The notes: generated by a model from the letters alone, not told the origin. Positions 35,788-45,123 are shown, counted from the stretch's first letter. The stretch is 64,000 bases of DNA from Vibrio penaeicida (GCF_030689305.1 NZ_JAUYVM010000013.1:105588-169587), one strand, 5' to 3'. A program made the numbers and translations.

Positions 35788-36771
35788 TTATAAACTCTCT
35801 ATGACGACACTCATGCCCATACGAAGCCCTTCTGTTGGCTTGGTTGGGCGCGCTTCAACTTCAAATGTTCTCATATCAAAACCCTGAGAAGAATCGGTAG
35901 AGCGCCACGTTGCGAAATCACCCATTACGGATACGTGAGAAACTTTGAAGGTAACGTGCTGTTCGATCGCTGGAACCCACGCCGAAAACTCACTGCCTTT
36001 AGAAAACTTACTCAGTAAATCTTCACGAACATTGAACACAGCCCAAGCATCTTCCATATCCAATACGGTCACAACAGGGAACCCTTGAGGTGCTAATTCA
36101 CCTGGGCTTAGTAGAACTTGTGATACCTCACCTTTAAACCAGCTTCGGATTTTAGTATCGGCGGTAAAGGCTTCGACTTCAGCAACGGCACCGGCGGCCA
36201 TTCTGGCTTTCTCTGCAGCAGCGCGTTTGGTTTCATCGCGTGCGCCCTCGTTCGCCATCTCATACATTTGGTACGCGGCACTTTCCGTGTATTTAGCGGC
36301 TTGCCACTGAGTTAACGCCTCGTCACGTTTTTGTTCCGCGACAACACCATCTTTGTATAGGTTGTTAATACGGTTATAGGTTTTTTCCATCAAGTCTGAT
36401 GCGGCTTTGGCTTTTTGCCACTGATCTTTGGATGCTTGAATTTGCTGATCGCGTGCGCCTTTTTCTGCTTCTTGAGCCAGTGCACCAGCCGCTTCTTTGC
36501 TCGCCACCGCTTGCTCTAACTTGGCGTCTAGCTCTGGGCTGTAGATGGTGAAGATAAGATCACCATTTTGAATCTCATCGCCTTTTCGAACCAATACTTT
36601 GTCGATACGACCAGCGACTTTGGATGAAATATTGTATTGCTGCGCTTCGATTTGCCCTTGAAGGCGCAGGGGCTGCTCTTCATAGGCCGCGTTGAAACTG
36701 TGAATCAGCCATCCACCTAAACCTAAGGCGATGACGCCAGCGAAAACAGGTTTTAATAGGTTTGATTTCAT
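35788..36771 (-). CDS. HlyD-family membrane-fusion protein
   Basis: A 327-residue periplasmic adaptor. An N-terminal anchor (about 9-25) is followed by a biotinyl-lipoyl half (LQGQIEAQQYNISSKVAGRI; VRKGDEIQNGDLIFTIYSPE), a long helical hairpin (about 85-200) and a beta-barrel second half (FKGEVSQVLLSPGELAPQGF). It joins an inner-membrane exporter to the outer-membrane TolC-type protein. It overlaps the TolC-type gene by 4 nt (ATGA). A C-terminal LRMGMSVVIESL segment is typical of the family. Confidence 0.9.
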   Translation of the reverse strand: MKSNLLKPVFAGVIALGLGGWLIHSFNAAYEEQPLRLQGQIEAQQYNISSKVAGRIDKVLVRKGDEIQNGDLIFTIYSPELDAKLEQAVASKEAAGALAQEAEKGARDQQIQASKDQWQKAKAASDLMEKTYNRINNLYKDGVVAEQKRDEALTQWQAAKYTESAAYQMYEMANEGARDETKRAAAEKARMAAGAVAEVEAFTADTKIRSWFKGEVSQVLLSPGELAPQGFPVVTVLDMEDAWAVFNVREDLLSKFSKGSEFSAWVPAIEQHVTFKVSHVSVMGDFATWRSTDSSQGFDMRTFEVEARPTKPTEGLRMGMSVVIESL

Positions 36772-38171
36772 GATTGAGTCTCCAAATTGGCTCTATGTTC
36801 GTATTGATGGAAAGTGGTCATTTCATTGCTCAGTGCGAGCAGTTTATTCAGTGCGATAAGGTAGTTGAAACGTGCGGCATGTTGCTGCGTTTTTATGCTG
36901 GCTAAATAAAGCTGAGCATCGACGACTTCTAATGAGTTAGATAAGCCTTGCGAAAACGCACGTTGGCGAAGCTTAAGGTTTTCTGTAGCTAGGTTTAAGC
37001 TAGAGGTGAGCCCATTGACTTCTTCCTTGGCTTGCTCGGCTTCTAAATAGGTTTTCTCCACTAACACTTGTAAGTCTTTTTGCGCTTGTGCCTTTAAATG
37101 TTGAACTTGCTGAACGGCGCTATGAGCAGCCTGAGAGCGGTCAGAGCGACCTGAAGAGTCGATAAGTGGAATACTGACACCGACACCCACAAGCCAGTCT
37201 GGCTTCATTTGGCTTGCCAAGCTGTCGTGTTCATATACGGTGTAATCGCCATATAGGTAAACATTCGGGAAGTATTTCCCGTCTTCTGCTTTCACCAAAT
37301 TGCTGGCTTGTTGCTCCTTGGCGTCGAGCAATTGTAAACCTGGGTAGGTATTTAAGGTTTGATCAACAAAAACCGACATTGGCGGTAGGCTATCGTTAAT
37401 GAATAAAGCGCTTTGCAACTGAACGTCTTTTACATTTAGCATTTTGGCTAACGCGGTTTTTGCGATGTCCAAATCACGCTCTGCTTTTTTCCGATCGACT
37501 TTGGCTTTGTCTAACGAGGCTTCGGCTTGTAAGCGTTCTACCTTAGCGATTTGCCCTTGTTTTTCCATTTTCAACGCGAAGTTGCGGTGTTTTTCTAATC
37601 CACCCTCAACGGCGTGTCTTGTTTCAACCACTTTTTTGGCGAGGACGACACTGAAATAAAACTTGGTCAGGTCCTCAAATTTTGCCTGCCTTTCCATTTC
37701 AAGTTGGCTGCGCGCTTCTTCAGTTTGACCTTTCGCTATTTCTTGAGCCGCTGTAATTCTTCCGCCTGTGAATATCGGCCAAATGGCGCGGATAGACGAC
37801 GAAAAAATGTCTTTCTCGGTAATAGTGGAACTCGCACCTGCTAGGCTTTGAATAACACTTGGGGGCAACATATGACCCAAGCCCGATAGGTCGACATTAG
37901 AACTCTCTGCAACTTGCCCGGCTGATAATGTGACATCGTCATCTAAGCGAGTGTAGTTAGCAGAAAGGGTGACTTTGGGTAAGTTTAAACTGTCTTTCGA
38001 TGCTTGAAGGTGCTGGTAACGCTGAAGATTAGCTCGAGAAGCAGATAAGGCGTCGCTTTGTTGTTGCACGATTTGCCACGCTTGATCAAAGCTAACTGGC
38101 TGAGATTGCGAGGAAAAGGGTAGGGTAATCAGTGTCCCTAAAAGAAAGGCAAAAGGTCTCTTTTTCATCAT
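36768..38171 (-). CDS. TolC-family outer-membrane efflux protein
   Basis: A 467-residue outer-membrane channel with a signal peptide (cleavage after SSQSQ or so) and two repeated OEP domains (FDQAWQIVQQQSDALSASRAN; VYEHDSLASQMKPDWLVGVG). It is first in the operon tolC-type/hlyD-type/ABC2/ABC2. The start at 38171 (MMKK) has only a weak ribosome site. A palindrome TAGAGTTTATACTCTA (38196-38211) lies 25 bp upstream and may be the operator of the operon. It is a separate paralogue of the adhesin-linked TolC protein at 60282-61598. Confidence 0.88.
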   Translation of the reverse strand: MMKKRPFAFLLGTLITLPFSSQSQPVSFDQAWQIVQQQSDALSASRANLQRYQHLQASKDSLNLPKVTLSANYTRLDDDVTLSAGQVAESSNVDLSGLGHMLPPSVIQSLAGASSTITEKDIFSSSIRAIWPIFTGGRITAAQEIAKGQTEEARSQLEMERQAKFEDLTKFYFSVVLAKKVVETRHAVEGGLEKHRNFALKMEKQGQIAKVERLQAEASLDKAKVDRKKAERDLDIAKTALAKMLNVKDVQLQSALFINDSLPPMSVFVDQTLNTYPGLQLLDAKEQQASNLVKAEDGKYFPNVYLYGDYTVYEHDSLASQMKPDWLVGVGVSIPLIDSSGRSDRSQAAHSAVQQVQHLKAQAQKDLQVLVEKTYLEAEQAKEEVNGLTSSLNLATENLKLRQRAFSQGLSNSLEVVDAQLYLASIKTQQHAARFNYLIALNKLLALSNEMTTFHQYEHRANLETQS

Positions 38172-38195
38172 TAACTGACCGCTGAAAATTTAAAA

Positions 38196-38211
38196 TAGAG
38201 TTTATACTCTA
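38196..38211. promoter_or_regulatory. Candidate operator palindrome before the exporter operon
   Basis: TAGAGT-TTAT-ACTCTA, perfect 6-bp arms, in the 149-bp gap between the TolC-type gene and the divergent histidine kinase gene. It could serve an unidentified MarR/TetR-type repressor; the gap also overlaps likely -10 sequences. Confidence 0.35.
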
Positions 38212-38320
38212 AAAAATAGCTGTGCAACCAAGTCTTTTTGATAAAGGAGTCAATTTTTTGCGACGCCTAACGGAAGAAATGTTTCTTTTTTGTTATGTTC
38301 CGAGCTCAGAATAAAGGGGA

Positions 38321-39931
38321 ATGACATTGTTAAGTTGGAAGAATCTGAGTTTTCGCCGCAGGCTATTGATAATTATGACATTGTCTGGCTTGATCGAGCT
38401 GCTGATTTTGACGGCAGCCGGATTTGCTTACATTAAACATTCCCAGCAAGAAGAAATGGGTTATAAAGCACTCGGAATCGCCCAGTTTTTGGCTCAGTCC
38501 CAATCGGTTGTCGATATGGTAACCACGGAAGAGGTGGGGCTGCTCCCACAAGAATTTAAAGAATTGACGGATTTGATCGGGGCAACTTTTATTGTGATAG
38601 GCAATAAAGAAGGCATTCGATTGATTCACCCCGTGAGCGAGCGCGTCGGGCAGCCAATGAAAGGGGGAGATAATGTTAGGGCGCTGGAATTAGGGCAATC
38701 TTACGTTTCCTATGCTGAGGGCTCGCTGGGCAAGTCGGTCCGCGGTAAAACCCCGATATTTGATCGCGATGGCAATATTATTGGTGTTGTTTCAGTGGGT
38801 TATTTATTGGATAGCCTGCAAGATAGAATTGAGCCATATCTTGCCTTTCTCATTGCGATGGCGCTGCTGGTGGTGATTGCCAACGCCGTTTTGTCTAATT
38901 ACGCATCAAGGCGTTTTCAGAAAGCAATTTTAGGCTTCGAGCCAGAAGAAATCGCTCGGTTATATGTCGAGCTTGATGTCACGATGAGCACGATAAAAGA
39001 GGGGGTTATCAGCATAGACAACAAAGGGCTGATCCGATCAATCAATCGTAGTGCATGTGACATTCTTAAAATTAAGCGCGGCAGTGTGATGAACATGCCA
39101 ATGAAAGAGGTTCTGCCAGACAGTGATTTGATTGGTATTCTTTCCACTAAAGAGCCTCAGCATGATATTGATCTTTATTTGAATGATCAGCGAATAGTCG
39201 CCAACCGCAATCCAATTATCGTAAAAGGAGAAGTGGTTGGGGCGGTGTCGAGCTTTCGTCGTCGTGATGAAATAACCGAACTGACAAAACAGCTTTCACA
39301 AACGCGCGAATACGCCGATATGCTTCGTTCTCAAACCCATGAACACCGGAACAAGCTCAATACGATAAGCGGCCTGGTGCAACTGGGTGAATCGGAAGAA
39401 GTGCAGAAGCTGATAGGGCAAGAGACCGCGCACTATCAAGCGCTGATCGGTTTTATCCGGGAGACAGTGAAAGACCCATTAGTCGCCGGTTTATTGCTAG
39501 GAAAAACTGAACGTGCACGTGAGATCGGGTTAGTTTTGGAAATTGATAACGGTACACGACTAGAACCATTACCCACCAACGTGAATGCTGAAGACCTGGT
39601 GACAATTTTGGGCAACTTAATTGATAACGCATTCGACGCAATGATCGTAGAGCGCGGGAAAATGCCCAATAACCACATTTTTGTTTCGATCAGCGATTAC
39701 GGTACAGAAATTATTTTAGAAGTAGAAGACAGCGGTTGCGGTTTGCCAAGTGACATTGATGTAGCCAAACTTGTAGACAAAGGTGTTTCAAGTAAGGCGA
39801 AAAACAATCGAGGTGTTGGGCTATACCTTGTTGACAATTTGGTGAAGCAATATGGCGGTCAGCTGGATATTGGAAACGGACCGACTCAAGGAGTAAGAGC
39901 AACGGTGTATATACCAAAGGAAAAGAAATAA
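38321..39931 (+). CDS. CitA/DcuS-type sensor histidine kinase
   Basis: A 536-residue membrane kinase of the CitA/DcuS/DpiB family, which senses di- and tricarboxylates. An N-terminal membrane segment (about 17-37) precedes a periplasmic PAS-like (PASp) sensor (about 40-165, with IVIGNKEGIRLIHPVSERVG and SVRGKTPIFDRDG). A second membrane segment (about 172-192), a cytoplasmic PAS domain and the CitA-type phospho-acceptor box with H340 (THEHRNKLNTISGL) follow. The HATPase has N, G1 and G2 boxes (ILGNLIDNAFDAM, DSGCGLP, NRGVGLYLV). Its stop overlaps the response-regulator start by 1 nt. It may regulate the tctCBA or prp units 4 kb downstream, but that is inference. Confidence 0.9.
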   Translation: MTLLSWKNLSFRRRLLIIMTLSGLIELLILTAAGFAYIKHSQQEEMGYKALGIAQFLAQSQSVVDMVTTEEVGLLPQEFKELTDLIGATFIVIGNKEGIRLIHPVSERVGQPMKGGDNVRALELGQSYVSYAEGSLGKSVRGKTPIFDRDGNIIGVVSVGYLLDSLQDRIEPYLAFLIAMALLVVIANAVLSNYASRRFQKAILGFEPEEIARLYVELDVTMSTIKEGVISIDNKGLIRSINRSACDILKIKRGSVMNMPMKEVLPDSDLIGILSTKEPQHDIDLYLNDQRIVANRNPIIVKGEVVGAVSSFRRRDEITELTKQLSQTREYADMLRSQTHEHRNKLNTISGLVQLGESEEVQKLIGQETAHYQALIGFIRETVKDPLVAGLLLGKTERAREIGLVLEIDNGTRLEPLPTNVNAEDLVTILGNLIDNAFDAMIVERGKMPNNHIFVSISDYGTEIILEVEDSGCGLPSDIDVAKLVDKGVSSKAKNNRGVGLYLVDNLVKQYGGQLDIGNGPTQGVRATVYIPKEKK

Positions 39932-40617
39932 TGGTGGCAAGTACAAAAGTGATGATCATCGAGGACGATGAAGGTATCGCTGAGGTACATCACAGATATC
40001 TTAATCAGATTGGTGGGTTTGATGTGGTCGCGATCGCCACCTCCCAATCTGAAGCGGAAATGCAGTTGGATCTGCTTCAACCGGATCTTGTGATACTTGA
40101 TGTCTACCTACCAGATGGAAGTGGGCTTGAAATCCTCAGCCAAGTACGGCAACAAAAACAGCACTGCGATGTGATTTTGGTGACCGCAGCACGTGATGTT
40201 GATACGCTGCAAGAAGCCATGCGAGGTGGGGTGGTGGATTACTTACTGAAGCCTGTCATTTTCTCACGACTTGAAGCGGCGTTAAAAAAATATCAAGCGC
40301 AGAAACAAGAGCTGGAAACGGTATCGGATTTGGACCAGAAACTGGTCGATAAAATGTTGCAAGCATCAACGTCGCAAGAGCCTTCAACAAACCGATTACC
40401 TAAAGGTATTGACGGTGTAACACTGGACAAGATCCGCCAGCTTTTTGGGGGGGATGCACAATTCACCGCCGACGAAGCCGGCATTAAAATTGGTGCAAGC
40501 CGAACAACGGCGAGGCGTTACCTTGAGTATTTAATTAGTTCTGGCGAAATTGAAGCGGATGTTCATTATGGGTCTGTGGGGAGACCTGAACGTACCTATC
40601 GCAGAATCTTCCGTTAA
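39931..40617 (+). CDS. CitB/DcuR-type response regulator
   Basis: A 228-residue response regulator. The receiver domain has the phospho-accepting Asp in PDLVILDVYLPDGSGLEIL, the acidic pair IEDDEG near the start and the lysine of YLLKPVIF. The C-terminal winged-helix (about 165-228; KIGASRTTARRYLEYLI) is of the CitB type. It is encoded directly after the kinase with 1-nt overlap (TAATG), so it is the cognate partner. No target site was recognised. A 88-bp gap separates it from the substrate-binding protein gene. Confidence 0.9.
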   Translation: MVASTKVMIIEDDEGIAEVHHRYLNQIGGFDVVAIATSQSEAEMQLDLLQPDLVILDVYLPDGSGLEILSQVRQQKQHCDVILVTAARDVDTLQEAMRGGVVDYLLKPVIFSRLEAALKKYQAQKQELETVSDLDQKLVDKMLQASTSQEPSTNRLPKGIDGVTLDKIRQLFGGDAQFTADEAGIKIGASRTTARRYLEYLISSGEIEADVHYGSVGRPERTYRRIFR

Positions 40618-40705
40618 CCTTATTTTGATAAGAGCTTTAAACGAAAATGAGCAGGTCCTAACAAATTGTCTAAACTTGGATAAGACAATGTGTTAGGGCT
40701 TTCTT

Positions 40706-41668
40706 ATGAGAAAAATTTTTTTGCTGCTGATGACCATGCTATTTGCAAGTAATAGCATTGCTAAAGAACTTGTTTTTATTCATAGCTATCATTTTGAATA
40801 TCCGTGGGTTGCGGAGTATCGAGAAGGGTTTCAGAGTGCAATTGGGGATATGAATATTCATAATTTCCAAATGGATACCAAACGTAAGCCTGCGAGCCAG
40901 TTCCCAGCAATAGCCGATGAAGCCTGGGAGTTTATCCAACAGCACGACCCAGATATTGTAGTGGTTTCTGACGATAATGCCCTCAAATACCTAGGTCCTC
41001 GTTTAATAGAAAACAATATTCCCACTTTCTTTTTAGGCATCAATGCCAACCCTCGGAATTATGTTCCAATTACTCCAAGTATTTCTGGCGTGTTAGAGCG
41101 ACCGCTGATGAAGCGCTCCGTATATATGATCAGTAAAGTGTTACCCGACGTCGCTAAAATTCGTGTATTAATGGATGGCGCTGCTACGTCTCATGCCATT
41201 CTCGAAACGTCTTTCAATAATAAACTTTCTCAAAGCATCAATGGTATTACCGTTCATACTAGCTTGATTCAGAATTACGAAAGCTGGGAAAGTAATATTT
41301 TAGAAACCAAACAACAAGGTTACGATGCCATTATCATTGCCAATTATGCTGCTCTTAAAGATAAATCTGGCAAACACTACTCATTGGATGAAGTAAGCTC
41401 TTGGACAAGTGAAAATTCTCCCATTCCCGTGTTTGCTTTTTGGTCATATTCCGTCGGTAAAGGAAAGGCAATAGGGGGGCTAAGTATCAGTGCTCTTGAA
41501 CAAGGAATAGAAGTAGCAAAACTTATTAATCAGTTTGTTGCTTCGGGAGAAATGCCTACGATAACGACACCGAAAAAAGGGTCATTTATATTCAGTAAGA
41601 AAGAGTTGAAACGTTGGGAATTAAGTGTGCCTAGCGATATTGAAAAAAAGGCTGAAATGCGTGATTGA
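40706..41668 (+). CDS. ABC-type substrate-binding protein, PF04392-like
   Basis: A 320-residue periplasmic protein with a signal peptide (about 1-19, cleavage near SIAKE). It resembles the TrpX/ABC_sub_bind family (FIHSYHFEYPWVAEYREGF; DIVVVSDDNALKYLGPRL; NIPTFFLGINANPR; GKGKAIGGLSISALEQG). No permease or ATPase gene is adjacent, so it may act as a ligand-binding partner of the kinase encoded just upstream rather than in import. A terminator follows. Confidence 0.75.
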   Translation: MRKIFLLLMTMLFASNSIAKELVFIHSYHFEYPWVAEYREGFQSAIGDMNIHNFQMDTKRKPASQFPAIADEAWEFIQQHDPDIVVVSDDNALKYLGPRLIENNIPTFFLGINANPRNYVPITPSISGVLERPLMKRSVYMISKVLPDVAKIRVLMDGAATSHAILETSFNNKLSQSINGITVHTSLIQNYESWESNILETKQQGYDAIIIANYAALKDKSGKHYSLDEVSSWTSENSPIPVFAFWSYSVGKGKAIGGLSISALEQGIEVAKLINQFVASGEMPTITTPKKGSFIFSKKELKRWELSVPSDIEKKAEMRD

Positions 41669-41723
41669 TGCGCGCGTATTGAATAAATCTAGCCTTTAAA
41701 ACTTGATTATTATTTGAATCAGG

Positions 41724-41751
41724 AAGCCTCGTTATTATCACGAGGCTTTTT
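41724..41751 (+). terminator. Intrinsic terminator after the substrate-binding protein gene
   Basis: AAGCCTCGT (41724-41732) pairs with ACGAGGCTT (41740-41748), then TTTTG. Confidence 0.85.
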
Positions 41752-41982
41752 GTCGTTTTATTCACTCCATACTACGTATATCGCTTTCAATCTCACTGTA
41801 TTTAGAAGCAACATCACATACGTGCTACATGACATAAACATTTATTTCTAAAGGTAAAAGTAGCCATGTGTCAATCAGCAAAAATTCCTAATTACTAAAT
41901 CTGATAATACAATTCCAATATTTTATAAAATGCAGGCTATTTTACTTGTTTAGCGTTCTTTCTTGAGGTTACAAAGGAGTTA
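41752..41982. other. Intergenic region, nothing recognised
   Basis: This is the middle of a 375-bp gap before the secreted-protein pair. It is A+T-rich and presumably holds the promoter of that operon. No coding frame or RNA motif was recognised. Confidence 0.4.
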
Positions 41983-42037
41983 ATGATGACCCTATAAATA
42001 ACGCTGTATGGGTTGTCAGTTTCCAACCCTACAAGGA
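41983..42037 (+). promoter_or_regulatory. Leader with micro-uORF and hairpin before the secreted-protein operon
   Basis: A consensus AAAGGAG serves a four-codon frame ATG-ATG-ACC-CTA-TAA (41983-41997). A hairpin TGTA(T)GGGTTG ... CAACCCTACA follows (about 42005-42033), ending right at the AAGGA that serves the ATG at 42044. The layout suggests translational control of the downstream operon. Confidence 0.4.
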
Positions 42038-42043
42038 AAAATA

Positions 42044-42547
42044 ATGAAAAATATAAACGTGAAATATCTAGGTGCCTGCCTGGCCATCATGAGTGGATTT
42101 GCGTCCGCTGCAAACACCAGTTTATCTCTTGGTGACGTTAATTCGAGCGACGCAGCACTTCTGAATTTACTAAGCAGTGAATACACAGTAGTTGAAGGTC
42201 TTTCAGCCGTCGATTTTAATGCAGATAACGTCTTGCTTATGATCAATGGTAACCATGTCGACTCTAGCCACGTGGTATCTAGCCCTTTGATAAAAATGGC
42301 AAAAGAGAAAAATCTTCCCATTGTTATACAAAACAACGTTGAAGAATTGTCTTTAGAGTTAACCGGAATTGGATCGGAAGGTGATGTCGTTGTACTTTTC
42401 CCTATCGATGGCAATTTTGCAAAGCGCATGACACTTAGAAACGAAGAGTCTTCTAACAGCTTAAGCTTTGCAAATACGTCTAATAACATCATTCAAGAAC
42501 AGCTAAGCGAGTTTTTTAAAGATCAATCAAGCAGAGGAGATAAATAA
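42044..42547 (+). CDS. Small secreted protein, first of a two-gene exported-protein operon
   Basis: A 167-residue exported protein with a signal peptide (about 1-22, cleavage near ASA-A). The mature part is acidic and hydrophobic in turns (LLNLLSSEYTVVEGLSAVDF; VLLMINGNHVDSSHVV; TGIGSEGDVVVLF), predicting a small alpha/beta fold. No family was recognised. Its layout, a small exported protein directly before a larger exported one, recalls the vvhB-vvhA accessory/haemolysin pair of V. vulnificus, but sequence homology was not shown. The stop overlaps the next start by 1 nt. Start 42044 is chosen by AAGGA and the signal peptide. Confidence 0.55.
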   Translation: MKNINVKYLGACLAIMSGFASAANTSLSLGDVNSSDAALLNLLSSEYTVVEGLSAVDFNADNVLLMINGNHVDSSHVVSSPLIKMAKEKNLPIVIQNNVEELSLELTGIGSEGDVVVLFPIDGNFAKRMTLRNEESSNSLSFANTSNNIIQEQLSEFFKDQSSRGDK

Positions 42548-43491
42548 TGACAAAGACAATCAATCTTCGCTCTTTAATCACTGTTTCAATGCTTGGGATG
42601 GTCGGGGCATCTACGTTTACTTCTGCGCCAGTACATGCTGAGTTTTTTACGCCGTCTAATTTGTGTTCAGTGCTGAAAACACGTTGGCAGGTAGAAGACG
42701 GTACTTGTTTGAATAGCGAAGAAATTATCTACTCAGTTAATGGTCGCCGAACCATCAATACCAAAGTTGAAGTAGTCGCGTATCGCGATGCTTCTGGTCA
42801 CAAGTATTTAGCCACCCAGTGGGCAGGGCAAGGTTTAACCCGAAACAACAATCAAAAACCTTACCACGAACAAACGGGCGGTATTCAATCCAAGGCTTAT
42901 CGCTTACTTGATAAGCTGAATTTTGAAATCTGCTTGGTTCCAGAGTCTGGGCGAGCGTGTGAATTGAGCTACAACCCAGATAACGCTTTCTTCTTAAGAC
43001 GTTCAGGACCTGAAGCTGTGTCGGCAGCTACCAGTGTCTCAGTTCCGATTGGGCCGTCGTTCTCTGTTTCAGGTACTGCCGGTGCCCCTAGTATTTCCAT
43101 TACACCGCCACAGCAATCTGTGTCTTACGGGCATTCTGGTATCACTCGTAGTGGTGGTAATGCAGGTAATAAATGGCAGCTGTACACACTATGGAAGAGA
43201 AATTGGTACAACTGGTTTTACGCGGGTGCCGATTGGCGTATTTATCGCACTGACGAGCCATTCCCACCAGCATGGGGTGGAGATACGGCGATACCGGGAT
43301 ATGTTTTCTGGGAAATCGACAAAAACTTCAACAAGCCCGTTACCGTTCGTTTCCACTCTAATGCGCTCGATTACGACATGGGCATGGAAGCTTTCTGGTG
43401 GACAAGATCAGAATTTCCTTCTTTAGGCCGTGAAGTTCGTCATAGCGATTTTACTCGTTACTTGAAGGTCGATTTCGGAAAAATTAAATAA
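42547..43491 (+). CDS. Exported protein of unknown family, possible toxin
   Basis: A 314-residue exported protein with a signal peptide (about 1-31, cleavage near VHA-E). It is aromatic-rich (WKRNWYNWFYAGADWRIY; EAFWWTRSEF) with a Ser/Pro/Thr linker (VSVPIGPSFSVSGTAGAPSI) that could span a beta-rich domain, and several cysteines (LCSVL, GTCLN, EICLV, RACEL). The sequence suggests a beta-sheet protein; a leukocidin-like pore former is possible but no diagnostic motif was confirmed. It is translated from an ATG overlapping the upstream stop (TAATG). A strong terminator follows. Confidence 0.5.
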   Translation: MTKTINLRSLITVSMLGMVGASTFTSAPVHAEFFTPSNLCSVLKTRWQVEDGTCLNSEEIIYSVNGRRTINTKVEVVAYRDASGHKYLATQWAGQGLTRNNNQKPYHEQTGGIQSKAYRLLDKLNFEICLVPESGRACELSYNPDNAFFLRRSGPEAVSAATSVSVPIGPSFSVSGTAGAPSISITPPQQSVSYGHSGITRSGGNAGNKWQLYTLWKRNWYNWFYAGADWRIYRTDEPFPPAWGGDTAIPGYVFWEIDKNFNKPVTVRFHSNALDYDMGMEAFWWTRSEFPSLGREVRHSDFTRYLKVDFGKIK

Positions 43492-43510
43492 CCTAACTCC
43501 TTCAAAAATA

Positions 43511-43540
43511 AAAAGGCTTCTGGTTTTCCAGAAGCCTTTT
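43511..43540. terminator. Bidirectional intrinsic terminator
   Basis: AAAAGGCTTCTGG (43511-43523), loop TTTT, CCAGAAGCCTTTT (43528-43540). It serves the exported-protein operon (plus) and tctA (minus, stop at 43579). Confidence 0.9.
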
Positions 43541-43578
43541 GGTTTGTATTTATTTCGAATAACTTTCGATTGCTAAAT

Positions 43579-45114
43579 CTAATCTTGGTGACTCGGGTTT
43601 GCTGAATTGCGTTGCTTTAAATACCCAAAAAGCTTAGCAATTATAGGGCTTAGAAGGACAGCAACAGCCAGCGCACCGAATACTCCTGTTATAGGTCTTT
43701 CCCATAAAAAGCTCAGTTCACCGTCGCTGATCATTAAGGCTCGGCGAAGGTTCTCTTCCATCAGCCCGCCCAGAATAAATCCGAGTAATAATGGGGCGAG
43801 GGGGAAGTTAGCCAACCTAAGCGCAATCGCTGCCATGGCGACAAGCAACATGATGAACACATCCATCGTATTGAACGATACCAAGTACACCCCAGTGATT
43901 GAGAAGAACAAAATCATTGGAAGAAGTACGGTGCGAGGCACCATAAGTAGCTTCGAGATGTATGGGATCAGCGGTAGGTTTAAGATAACCAATACAATGT
44001 TACCAAAGTACATGGAGATGATAACCGACCAGAATACGTCTGGGTGATCAACAAACAGGCGAGGACCTGGCTGAATGCCGTAAGCAATCAGGGCACCAAG
44101 CATGATGGCGGTGGTTCCTGAGCCTGGAATACCCAAAGTAAGAAGGGGAACAAACGAGCCGCTAGATGCTGCATTATTCGCCGATTCAGGTGCAACCAAA
44201 CCTCGGATGCTGCCTTTACCAAATTCTTCGCGTTTCTCTTTTGGTGCCAAGTTACGTTCCATACCATAACTTAGGAATGCAGCAATGGTTGCGCCCGCGC
44301 CTGGAAGCACGCCAGTAAAGAAGCCAAGGACAGAAGAACGTAGAGAAACAGGAGCGACCTCTTTCACTTCTTCTTTTGTTACCTTCATGCTACCTAAATT
44401 ATTGAGCTTGTTGCTTTCATCGCCTCGGGTATCTTGTTGCGGTTTCAAAATCCCCATTAAGGTTTCACCTAGGGCGAACGTCGCCATAGCAAGCAGTAGG
44501 AAGCTAAAGCCGTCCATGAGATCCGTCAAACCAAACGTAAAGCGTTCTACACCAACACCTTTATCGATACCAACTGTAGATAGCATTAATCCCAGAATCG
44601 TCATCATCCAAGCTTTCAATACTTGGCCTTTACCTGCAAAGGCAGCTACCGCAGACAAACCAAGAAGCATTAAAGCGAAATAGTCTGAAGACTGAAAGCT
44701 CAAAGACACGCTTGCTAGAGCAGGAGCGGCAACCAAAAGCATGATTGCTGAAAGCGTACCACCAGTAAACGATGAGTAAGCGGCGAGTGCCAGAGCCTTA
44801 CCAGCCTGACCTTTTTGTGCCATTGGGTAGCCATCAAATGCGGTTACAACCGTTGAAGAACAGCCCGGAGCATTGATTAAAATAGAGGATGTGGAGCCAC
44901 CAAAAACGGCACCATAATAAACTCCAGCCATAAGAATAAGACCAGAAGCTGGGTCTAAACCATAGCTGATGGGGATCATCAATGCGATTGCAGAAATGGG
45001 ACCTAATCCCGGCAACATGCCAATAAAGGTTCCTACAAAACAACCGACGATCACCATCATGATATTCATCGGCATTACGGCGGTAGAAAGACCCGCTAAT
45101 ATTCCATCTAACAT
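43579..45114 (-). CDS. tctA: Tripartite tricarboxylate transporter, large membrane subunit
   Basis: A 511-residue TctA-family membrane protein with about 11-12 hydrophobic segments. It shows GTFIGMLPGLGPISAIALMIP, the second GFFTGVLPGAGATIAAFLSYGMER, and GSFVPLLTLGIPGSGTTAIMLGAL. These duplicated GLGP/GAGAT motifs mark the family. With TctB and the binding protein TctC it imports a tricarboxylate or related carboxylate using an ion gradient. It starts 9 bp after tctB, with GGAG in between, and ends at the bidirectional terminator. Confidence 0.93.
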   Translation of the reverse strand: MLDGILAGLSTAVMPMNIMMVIVGCFVGTFIGMLPGLGPISAIALMIPISYGLDPASGLILMAGVYYGAVFGGSTSSILINAPGCSSTVVTAFDGYPMAQKGQAGKALALAAYSSFTGGTLSAIMLLVAAPALASVSLSFQSSDYFALMLLGLSAVAAFAGKGQVLKAWMMTILGLMLSTVGIDKGVGVERFTFGLTDLMDGFSFLLLAMATFALGETLMGILKPQQDTRGDESNKLNNLGSMKVTKEEVKEVAPVSLRSSVLGFFTGVLPGAGATIAAFLSYGMERNLAPKEKREEFGKGSIRGLVAPESANNAASSGSFVPLLTLGIPGSGTTAIMLGALIAYGIQPGPRLFVDHPDVFWSVIISMYFGNIVLVILNLPLIPYISKLLMVPRTVLLPMILFFSITGVYLVSFNTMDVFIMLLVAMAAIALRLANFPLAPLLLGFILGGLMEENLRRALMISDGELSFLWERPITGVFGALAVAVLLSPIIAKLFGYLKQRNSANPSHQD

Positions 45115-45123
45115 GTCAATCTC

